Positions 1 through 4,864 of a stretch of 5,658 nt of DNA are shown here, piece after piece. The position numbers were made by a program, and so were the translations under genes. How positions within the stretch are numbered: position 1 is the first letter of the stretch; the number at the start of each line of letters is the position of its first letter. Source of the stretch: Cytophagales bacterium. GTDB lineage: Bacteria; Bacteroidota; Bacteroidia; Cytophagales; Amoebophilaceae. The notes beneath the pieces are model-generated. The model made no database searches. It was given only the letters and a program-made list of their open reading frames with translations, and was not told where the DNA came from. The stretch is taken from NCBI GenBank assembly GCA_022360235.1, contig JAKSDE010000131.1, positions 1-5,658 of the forward strand. Reading direction: 5' to 3'.

Positions 1-370
1 CGATCCACTGCTCTCCAGATCCATATTTTTTGTTTTTTTTAGCTATAAAGTGCCACATCTCGTCCAATTCAACCTCTTTGAGCTGCTCACTTATTGGAGG
101 TTCTGGTAAGGATTCTCCGAAGTTGGTGATCCAGTTGATTATTGTTGGTGCGCTCACCTTCAATAGTTTACCAATAAATCTAAGACTACACTTACCAGAC
201 CCATATAAGAGGGTAGCTAAGGCCTGAAGCTGAGGAGTTCCTTTTTTTCGTTCGTCTCCCCTAACAAAGGTGCGCTTGCACGTTTTGCATTGATATCTTT
301 GTTTTCCTCTTACTTGCCCACTTTTTATTGATGTATGTCCTTTGCAGTGTTTACAAATAGGGTTTTTCAT
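1..370 (-). CDS. IS1-family transposase, N-terminal part, with a -1 frameshift site
   Basis: DDE transposase that would cut and join the ends of its IS1-type element. The start at 370 begins MKNPICKHC, and 123 codons are visible before the window edge. Residues 6-31 form an InsA-type zinc finger (C6, C9, C28, C31). Residues about 47-85 form a helix-turn-helix region (SLRFIGKLLKVS..TIINWI). ELDEMWHFI at 101-109 is the InsB-type motif with the first catalytic Asp, D103. After A110 comes an A8-C-A6 run. In the zero frame the protein then loses resemblance to the family (KYGSGEQWI). In the -1 frame it reads QKIWIWRAVDR, the sequence IS1 transposases normally carry there. Expression therefore probably needs a -1 ribosomal frameshift, as in IS1; the alternative is an inactivating one-base indel. 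Family assignment is firm. Whether it is active cannot be seen. Confidence 0.85.
   Translation of the reverse strand, partial: MKNPICKHCKGHTSIKSGQVRGKQRYQCKTCKRTFVRGDERKKGTPQLQALATLLYGSGKCSLRFIGKLLKVSAPTIINWITNFGESLPEPPISEQLKEVELDEMWHFIAKKNKKYGSGEQWI
32..38 (-). promoter_or_regulatory. A_AAA_AAC slippery heptamer (probable programmed -1 frameshift site)
   Basis: On the minus strand the heptamer AAAAAAC sits in the register needed for -1 slippage: zero-frame codons AAA AAA AAC, residues 111-113 of the transposase. This is the same heptamer known to drive InsA-InsB' frameshifting in IS1. After slippage, reading continues CAA AAA ATA TGG ATC TGG, giving QKIWIW, which fits the family. No downstream stimulatory structure or zero-frame stop can be assessed because the window ends 31 bases later. 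Confidence 0.55.
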
Positions 371-419
371 GGCTTTTTAGGCAAAGTTAGGAAAAACTAT
401 CTAATTATAACACTCTCTA

Positions 420-533
420 ACTACGCTCAGTAAAGCACCTCATCAAGACCCACTTGAATTGTTTAAAGCAACTCTCAAGCAAATTATTGATCCCCAGCAT
501 CCGCTCATCATTTTGGCGCAGGCTATCCCTTGA
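420..533 (+). pseudogene. Remnant of IS5/IS1182-like transposase N-terminus
   Basis: The plus-strand frame from 420 reads TLSKAPHQDPLELFKATL and then KQIIDPQHPLIILAQAIP. This is the typical start of IS5/IS1182-type transposases in Bacteroidota (a pattern like ..LFK..LKQIINP.H.LV.LA..I.W). It then runs into TGA at 531-533, followed by TGA, TGA and TAA in the same frame within 20 bases. The residue after IP is usually Trp, so the first TGA could be a mutated TGG. No start codon is present; the upstream side abuts the IS1 element. The rest of the transposase (the DDE domain) is absent, so this is a dead fragment. The family call rests on motif recall only and is moderately sure. Confidence 0.55.
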
Positions 534-586
534 GCTTGATGAGCTTAATATCGCCCTTTTGTTCCTACAAACAAAAACCATAAAAT

Positions 587-602
587 GTTTTGCAACAATC
601 TC
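587..602 (-). repeat. IS5-type terminal inverted-repeat-like end
   Basis: Read on the minus strand the sequence is GAGATTGTTGCAAAAC, which resembles the GAGACTGTTGCA-type ends of IS5-like elements. It lies about 55 bases past the transposase fragment and has the orientation expected for that element's right end. This would make 420-602 an internally deleted copy. A second, similar string (GAGACTGTTGCACAG) occurs at 3422-3436. The matching left end is not visible, so the assignment is tentative. Confidence 0.3.
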
Positions 603-613
603 AAAGCCATGTG

Positions 614-1924
614 TTAACGCTTATCCTCAATATCTTTCGCTAAGTTAAAGCTAATACCCACTTGCAAATATATAGCAGACTGTCCAATCTTTACAGAGCC
701 ATCTGGATGGTCCTTAAACTTATTTTCAGGATTTTTTACTTCATAAGCTAACCTTGTGAGGAGTCTAAAATACTTTGTAATATTTCTCTCGTAGCCTATC
801 CCTACGTTGAAAAATAAGCCTCTATGAAGGTAGGTGACATCTTTTTTAAAGAGAACTCCTACATCTTCGCCTAAGTTGAAGCTTTCTCCTATTTGGGAAT
901 CAAGTACAAGGGAATAGTCTGGTCGCTGTGTAATGTTATACCCTAGTAGGCCAAAATATTTTACGTTATAGTGTTTATTGCCACTTGTTTTAAAATCTCC
1001 TAACTCTCCTTTACTACTACTAGGTTTTAGTTTCTGTAAGAAGTTTATCTCCAAGGTTCCTCCTCCGCCAATTCTCACTTTTTTAAACAAGGTGTAATGA
1101 AGTGAAGGTGTAAGGGGTACACTCAAGCCCACATTTTTAAAGTCAGGGACCTCTCCGTCTCTCTTTATAATATCATCGTCCTGGCTTGCAAACCCCTCTA
1201 CGCGCGAGTTGGCTTCAGCAAGCCACCGAGGTTCATAAACAACCGCAGCATTATTTGTTGCTTGTATATAAAATTTCTCTCCTTGCTTGATGAGGTTAAA
1301 ATTGGAGAGACTGGCTTTATAGAAGGTAGCTCCGGCACCGGCATTAAAGTTAATAGCAAGATTTCTCAAGAATCTTCTTAGTAAATACTTTTTCTCCCCC
1401 CTACGCTGGTCGTCTTGCTCATACAATCTGTACCCATAAGCACTTATATCTACCTTATGCCATTGCTCTTTTGAAGAATCATAGGCCCAGAAACTATTAT
1501 ACACATAACTATTTTCGATTTTTTGGCTGGTATCATCCAGTATTGTTACAGTTTCAAAGTCTTCTATAGTAGACCATGTTGCTGTTGCAGGATCATAAGA
1601 GTCAAACTTTCTTATCTTATTAAATTTTCTAGCCATCTCATCGTCACTCTGCTGCGAACTATCACTTTGCAACTTTGTGGAATAGTTTTGAGCCTCTTTA
1701 GAGGGAGGTTCTAAAGAATCCGTTTCGGTATAGTCTAGAACCTCTTTAGGGGGAGGTTCTAAAGAATCCGTTCTGGTATAGTTTTGAACCTCCTTAGAGC
1801 GCCTCTCTAAAGAATCCGTTTCGGTGAGGTCGATATTCACGCCGAATGATTGATAAACAACGCTTAAAATGACAAGAGGTAGAAGGAATGCTGAATGTCT
1901 GATTACTTGAATTAGTCTAAACAT
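614..1924 (-). CDS. Predicted outer-membrane beta-barrel protein with N-terminal 16-residue repeats
   Basis: A 436-residue protein with no specific family I can name. Residues 1-29 form a signal peptide: a basic start, then AFLLPLVILSVVY. Residues 33-80 are three copies of a 16-residue acidic/proline unit of the type YTETDSLEPPSKEAQN. Residues 81-180 are hydrophilic and aromatic-rich. From about 188 to the end the chain alternates polar and hydrophobic residues with many Gly and aromatic residues (LAINFNAGAGATFY, KVRIGGGGTLEINF, GLFFNVGIGYERN, YLQVGISFNLA), as in small Bacteroidota porin-like barrels. The terminal strand ends SFNLAK followed by a short charged tail, so the barrel end is near the C-terminus. 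The likely location is the outer membrane with loops outside. A clear Bacteroidota promoter lies upstream. The start ATG at 1924 gives the signal peptide directly and there is no obvious Shine-Dalgarno. Barrel prediction is fairly confident; ligand and role are unknown. Confidence 0.75.
   Translation of the reverse strand: MFRLIQVIRHSAFLLPLVILSVVYQSFGVNIDLTETDSLERRSKEVQNYTRTDSLEPPPKEVLDYTETDSLEPPSKEAQNYSTKLQSDSSQQSDDEMARKFNKIRKFDSYDPATATWSTIEDFETVTILDDTSQKIENSYVYNSFWAYDSSKEQWHKVDISAYGYRLYEQDDQRRGEKKYLLRRFLRNLAINFNAGAGATFYKASLSNFNLIKQGEKFYIQATNNAAVVYEPRWLAEANSRVEGFASQDDDIIKRDGEVPDFKNVGLSVPLTPSLHYTLFKKVRIGGGGTLEINFLQKLKPSSSKGELGDFKTSGNKHYNVKYFGLLGYNITQRPDYSLVLDSQIGESFNLGEDVGVLFKKDVTYLHRGLFFNVGIGYERNITKYFRLLTRLAYEVKNPENKFKDHPDGSVKIGQSAIYLQVGISFNLAKDIEDKR
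1685..1828 (-). repeat. 3 x 48-bp in-frame tandem repeat in the beta-barrel gene
   Basis: Units lie at 1781-1828, 1733-1780 and 1685-1732. Each encodes 16 residues built around TDSLE..xKEv. All three share the plus-strand core tctaaagaatccgtt. Units 2 and 3 are the most alike (SLEPPPKEVLDY and SLEPPSKEAQNY), while the first has RRS in place of PPS. Because 48 is divisible by 3, a change in copy number would alter length without breaking the frame. Confidence 0.9.
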
Positions 1925-1989
1925 CTGTTATTAATTAAAGATAGAAAATGTTACTAAAAATATTTTAGGAAAAACTTATATTTAGCTAA

Positions 1990-2021
1990 CAAATATAATC
2001 ATGTTTTTTTAACTTAGCAAA
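1990..2021 (-). promoter_or_regulatory. Bacteroidota-type promoter for the beta-barrel gene
   Basis: On the minus strand TTTG (2018-2021) is followed by a 20-base spacer and then TATATTTG (1990-1997). This fits the primary sigma factor consensus of Bacteroidota (TTTG, about 19 bases, TAnnTTTG) exactly at both boxes. Transcription would begin near 1983, leaving a leader of about 60 bases rich in A and T before the ATG at 1924. Confidence 0.7.
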
Positions 2022-2076
2022 TATTTTAATGTATTATGGCCTTGCTACCGCTGTAAAAAATACATTGTATACGTAA

Positions 2077-2108
2077 TAATAATCTTACTTTATAATAATC
2101 TTACTTTA
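2077..2108 (-). repeat. 16-bp perfect tandem duplication starting at the Fe-S carrier stop codon
   Basis: On the minus strand TAAAGTAAGATTATTA occurs at 2093-2108 and again at 2077-2092 with no mismatch. The first three bases of the first copy are the stop codon of the upstream gene, so the duplication created a second copy of the stop just behind it. This looks like a replication-slippage product in the intergenic region. Confidence 0.9.
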
Positions 2109-2432
2109 AGTAGAAAAACTTTCCCCACAACCACACGTTTTTGTTACATTAGGATTATTAAAGAAAAAACCCTTCCCTTTCAATCCGTCGGAAAAGTCGA
2201 GCGTAGTTCCCAATAAATAAGGAAGGCTCTTCTTATCTACCAGTACTTTCATGTCTTTATCTTCAAACACTTCATCGGTAGGTTGAGTCGACTGATCAAA
2301 TGTAAGACTGTATTTTAAGCCTGAGCACCCGCCTTCCTCTATAGGAATTCTTAAATTATGCACTTCAGAAAGACCCTCTTTTTGTCGTTCTTGTAGTAAT
2401 TTTTCTTTTGCTTTTTCTGTAATATTAATCAT
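2106..2432 (-). CDS. A-type iron-sulfur carrier protein (IscA/HesB/ErpA/SufA family)
   Basis: A 108-residue cytosolic protein that takes up or delivers Fe-S clusters (or iron) to apo-enzymes during ISC/SUF-type cluster assembly. It has the full family pattern: N-terminal MINITEKAKEKLLQ, then GGCSGLKY with C36, then FFFNNPN at 89-95, and a C-terminal CGCGESFS with C100 and C102. These are the three conserved cysteine ligands (C-x63-C-G-C). Length is normal for the family. No suf or isc gene lies next to it, so the motif alone cannot separate IscA, SufA and ErpA and I give no symbol. The start at 2432 matches the usual family N-terminus. A TATATTTG -7 box lies 45-52 bases upstream, so the gene is probably transcribed alone. 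It ends at a 16-bp tandem duplication. Confidence 0.95.
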   Translation of the reverse strand: MINITEKAKEKLLQERQKEGLSEVHNLRIPIEEGGCSGLKYSLTFDQSTQPTDEVFEDKDMKVLVDKKSLPYLLGTTLDFSDGLKGKGFFFNNPNVTKTCGCGESFST

Positions 2433-2476
2433 CGCTTCTATAAAAGTTTAGTTCTAAATAGTTAAACATCAACATA

Positions 2477-2484
2477 CAAATATA
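2477..2484 (-). promoter_or_regulatory. Bacteroidota -7 promoter box for the Fe-S carrier gene
   Basis: TATATTTG on the minus strand is identical to the box in front of the beta-barrel gene and lies 45 bases before the start codon. The -33 region at the expected distance shows no TTTG, so this promoter may be weaker or helped by an activator. The box itself fits TAnnTTTG fully. Confidence 0.55.
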
Positions 2485-2558
2485 CTTTTATAAAGGTAAA
2501 AGTAGTCAGTATGGACCTGAAATATAGTAAATAATATTAAAAGTCGAACCTAATAAGT

Positions 2559-2582
2559 AAAAAAATAAGCTAACTTTTTAGC
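2559..2582 (-). terminator. Possible intrinsic terminator after the YceI-family gene
   Basis: On the minus strand GCTAA, a four-base AAAG loop and TTAGC form a 5-bp hairpin (2569-2582), followed by TTATTTTTTT. It lies 31 bases beyond the stop codon of the YceI-family gene and before the Fe-S carrier promoter, which is the right place. The stem is short and AT-rich, so termination efficiency is doubtful. Confidence 0.35.
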
Positions 2583-2613
2583 AAGTTTTAGTAGAAAACC
2601 TCCTAAACGAAGT

Positions 2614-3354
2614 CTACTTGAGTGAAGATTCACGCATTGTTTTTTCTTGCATAGAAGCCGCAATGAACAAGTTTATCTCCACCTTATCATGAATAATAAC
2701 ATCTTTGATCAAATTTCTTAGCTTGTCTAACAGACGCTTACGTTTTTCGTACGCTTCAAGTACTCCCCATAAAGTCAAGTCGAGCAGAAAGTCTGCCTTT
2801 GTGGTCAGTACGTTATTCTTTAATTTTATTTGAGCAGGAAAAGTAATACTACGTGTTTTATCTTTCATCGTCAAATTACCTGTAATCAAGTGGGTAGCGC
2901 TGCTTGCTACTGCTGAGTCGGTCGATGTTTCATGAGTGTGTTCATACATTTCTACAGCGACTATACGAAAAATAGCAGTAGGATAAACTGCTACATCAAA
3001 GAAATCAGCTGATTTCAATTGACTCATAAACTTTTGCTTGTTTACTCCTTCTAGATTCAACACTTCCATAGCGTGAATATCTATGACGATTTCACCTCCT
3101 ACAATCTCTCCATCTTTTACAGCAATACTTCCTTTTCCTATTCTCGTCGTCCCATGATGTTTTCCTATAGGCTTTCTCCCCGTCCAAGTAATGAAGCTAG
3201 TTATTGTATCTAACGCATACACTTCTACGCCCTCATAGCTACTCACTACGAGTTCTTCTGATACCTTTGCTTCTTGCTTGTTGTCTTCTTGAGTACAAGA
3301 GATCGTCAACATGGTGATTACAAAACATAAACCTGGAGTGAGCCATTTTTTCAT
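2614..3354 (-). CDS. YceI-family lipoprotein
   Basis: YceI proteins have a lipocalin-like beta-barrel that binds isoprenoid or other lipid-like ligands in the periplasm or envelope; the physiological ligand here is unknown. The start is taken at ATG 3354 (MKKWLTPGLCF); a GTG directly before it would add one residue. The signal peptide ends TMLTISC, with the lipobox Cys at residue 20; Thr at -3 is unusual. CTQEDN follows, an acidic stretch that in some Bacteroidota routes lipoproteins to the cell surface. The YceI domain spans about residues 45-232: YALDTITSFITWTGRKPIGKHHG, then GEIVGGEIVIDIHAMEV, LKSADFFDVAVYPTAIF, ITGNLTMKDKTRSITFPA and ADFLLDLTLWGV. The last segment usually has Arg in the D-R-T-x-W motif; here it is Leu. 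After the domain comes a short charged tail. Probably its own transcript, with a possible terminator at 2559-2582. Confidence 0.85.
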   Translation of the reverse strand: MKKWLTPGLCFVITMLTISCTQEDNKQEAKVSEELVVSSYEGVEVYALDTITSFITWTGRKPIGKHHGTTRIGKGSIAVKDGEIVGGEIVIDIHAMEVLNLEGVNKQKFMSQLKSADFFDVAVYPTAIFRIVAVEMYEHTHETSTDSAVASSATHLITGNLTMKDKTRSITFPAQIKLKNNVLTTKADFLLDLTLWGVLEAYEKRKRLLDKLRNLIKDVIIHDKVEINLFIAASMQEKTMRESSLK

Positions 3355-3357
3355 CAC

Positions 3358-3664
3358 GTTATACTTTAGTTAAACACAAAAACCTTGAACTACTGGTTGT
3401 ATGAAGTGCAAAAGAAAAATCGAGACTGTTGCACAGTATAAATTAATTGCTTTTTTCTAAAATAAACTATAATCAAATGAAAACATAATGAGAACATTTT
3501 ATAAAGGTATTTAATACTTGTTAAGGGGCGACTAACTCATTCAAGACCTTGGCAAGAGGTGAATTATTAGCACACTAGAATCAGTGACTTGTAAAGGGGT
3601 AAGGTCTATTTGTTAGTATAGTGGTGGGTTCATTCTCTTGAAGTCCGAGGTCTTTTTGGTCGTT
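3358..3664. other. Gene-free stretch, possible IS relic
   Basis: I see no tRNA, no plausible gene and no full promoter match in these 307 bases. Two small things are visible. A string GAGACTGTTGCACAG at 3422-3436 resembles the ends of IS5-like elements and the sequence at 587-602. The frame of the upstream deaminase-like gene stays open for 27 codons past its stop, to a TGA at 3581-3583. The right half (about 3530-3664) is less AT-rich than the left half and looks like eroded coding or IS sequence, but I cannot identify it. Confidence 0.4.
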
Positions 3665-4714
3665 CTATTGGTTGTTTTGACGGTGCCTCTTTATCATTTG
3701 TATTCCTGCTCCTACTACCATTCCTAAACCTACTACCCGCCAGGTTCCTCCTCTTTTTCTCTCTGTGATTTCACGAAGGAAACGTCCTTCGCATTCTATT
3801 TTTAGACCTGTCAAATCTTCGATTAATTCTCGTAATGAACGGGGAATATAATACTTGTCATATAAAGTATCCTCATTTATATTTCCACTTATTTCTAAGT
3901 ACTGCGACCCAAGTACCAGTGTTAACAACACGTTACATTCTGCACAATAAGGTCTACTGCATCCCATAGCCACTACATGTGTATAAGCTGGGTCTGCTAT
4001 GGTTCTTTTCATCAAGAATTGCACAAATTCCCCTTCTGCATGTGCTTGTTCAGCCTTGACAACATGGTAATGCAAACTCTCAGCTTTTTTCTTGAACGTG
4101 CCTTTCATATAAATAGTATTACAGAAAACGAATTTTTTTATGGCTCTTTTTCCCTGCTTACCTTCTTTTTGTAGAAGAGCTGCGCATAGTATAGTGTTTG
4201 ATCCCGCGAATTGTTTTCCCTTTTCTTCATAAAAAATTTCTTCTGCATCACTTTTTAATGTCTCTGGAAGAATTTCATCAGGTGATTTAGCGTGGTTGTC
4301 TATCGTGTCTATCGTGCTACTTGTAAGCTTTCTACCTCTACTAAGCCTAATCCTAGCTATTCTACTTAAACGCTTTTTAGTACTGTTGAATGCTCTAGGA
4401 ATTCTTAGTCTCTCTCCCACTTCTGTATCTGAGCCACTAGGAATACTTCTCCAATTAATCGACTCTTCTCCTATCTCTTCCCTTATTGAATTTTTTTGAT
4501 CTGCTATTTGGTTTGCTATCGGTCCTATACTATCAACTAGATCATTTTTTTTACTTAGTCGCACCGTTCTACCTTGCCCTTGTGCCTTCTCCATATCAAT
4601 CTTTACAATTCCTATCGCCCCCACCGCGGACACTGAGAACTGCATAAGTAAAGAAAGCAAGAAAAAGTAGAATTTATTTATCTTTTTAGTGTGCATTTTT
4701 CTTAGCAATTTCAT
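3665..4714 (-). CDS. Putative secreted deaminase-fold protein (toxin/effector-like)
   Basis: A 349-residue protein of three parts. Residues 1-33 are a Sec-type signal peptide: a Lys/Arg-rich start, YFFLLSLLMQFSV, then SAVGA. A second Met at residue 7 is an alternative start. Residues 34-165 are a polar, Arg/Lys-rich linker (KKRLSRIARIRLSRGRK) without a known domain. Residues about 170-275 resemble the cytidine-deaminase-like fold: strands NTILCAALLQKEG and KKFVFCNTIYM, a helix beginning HAEGEFVQFL (H225, E227), a strand THVVAM, then GCSRPYCAEC with C257 and C260 starting the next helix. H, C and C would bind zinc and Glu would act as proton shuttle. The S-[RK]-x-x-C-x-x-C form is like deaminases of bacterial polymorphic toxins and the OTT_1508-type group rather than metabolic cytidine deaminases. 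The C-terminus has a Gly-rich hydrophobic stretch (324-340) and a basic tail. Substrate unknown. No immunity gene is obvious next to it, which favours a host-directed effector. The fold is inferred from motifs only. Confidence 0.7.
   Translation of the reverse strand: MKLLRKMHTKKINKFYFFLLSLLMQFSVSAVGAIGIVKIDMEKAQGQGRTVRLSKKNDLVDSIGPIANQIADQKNSIREEIGEESINWRSIPSGSDTEVGERLRIPRAFNSTKKRLSRIARIRLSRGRKLTSSTIDTIDNHAKSPDEILPETLKSDAEEIFYEEKGKQFAGSNTILCAALLQKEGKQGKRAIKKFVFCNTIYMKGTFKKKAESLHYHVVKAEQAHAEGEFVQFLMKRTIADPAYTHVVAMGCSRPYCAECNVLLTLVLGSQYLEISGNINEDTLYDKYYIPRSLRELIEDLTGLKIECEGRFLREITERKRGGTWRVVGLGMVVGAGIQMIKRHRQNNQ
3935..4042 (-). other. Deaminase zinc-site motifs (HAE ... CxxC)
   Basis: These codons cover H225 to C260 of the protein above. 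HAE (225-227) and C257-A-E-C260 are separated by 29 residues, a normal spacing for deaminase-fold proteins, with a hydrophobic strand (THVVAM) just before the cysteine motif. C252 is an additional nearby cysteine. Confidence 0.7.
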
Positions 4715-4864
4715 ATTAAATAAGCCTTTGCCTTCTAGCTCATTCGCTGAGAGGATTGTTACTAGTCGTGAGCTTTAAGTTTATATGACTTATCTTTCAC
4801 TATTACTTAACTTACATTTGAACTATTCATCTTTCCTACTATTCTCTCTTCTCTCCTGCTTCTT
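4715..4864. other. Intergenic region with a polypurine strand
   Basis: This separates the ankyrin gene from the deaminase-like gene. On the minus strand the part nearest the ankyrin stop (about 4823-4864) is strongly purine-biased (GCAGGAGAGAAGAGAG and similar). I find no TAnnTTTG promoter box and no convincing terminator here, so whether the deaminase-like gene has its own promoter or is read through from the ankyrin gene is open. Confidence 0.4.

Larger units (their letters stand above)
1..417 (-). mobile_element. IS1-family insertion sequence, partial (cut by left window edge)
   Basis: The segment holds the upstream end of an IS1-like element and about half of its transposase gene; the rest lies beyond position 1. 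The right boundary is an estimate. Just outside the transposase start, the minus strand reads GAGTGTTATAATTAG around 402-416, in the position and style of an IS1-type terminal inverted repeat. From about position 420 outward the sequence becomes a recognisable fragment of a different transposase. The partner inverted repeat and the 8-9 bp target duplication cannot be seen because the other end is missing. The family call rests on the encoded protein; the exact end point is uncertain by several bases. Confidence 0.65.

Noticed and set aside
541..605. Possible second IS1-like coding trace: ELDEL in one frame and FVPTNKNHK in another frame on the plus strand.
   Set aside because: The matches are short, need a frame change and include stops; the end-of-IS5 explanation fits this stretch better.
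454..648. Plus-strand open frame of 64 codons.
   Set aside because: It lies in the wrong frame relative to the transposase fragment, which is recognisable in a different frame, and it runs into the barrel gene's 3' end.
1523..1714. Plus-strand open frame antisense to the barrel gene.
   Set aside because: Low-complexity cysteine-rich translation with no motif; a shadow of the real gene.
2055..2072. Short hairpin ATAC-AAT-GTAT followed by T residues on the minus strand after the Fe-S carrier gene.
   Set aside because: A 4-bp AT-rich stem is expected by chance in such sequence and is too weak to call a terminator.
3358..3664. Possible tRNA or small RNA gene in the largest gap.
   Set aside because: No T-loop/anticodon arrangement or stable cloverleaf could be found by eye on either strand.
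4737..4774. Inverted repeat AGCTCA ... TGAGCT in the intergenic region upstream of the deaminase-like gene.
   Set aside because: The arms are only 6 bases with a 26-base loop, too weak for a terminator or a confident operator.
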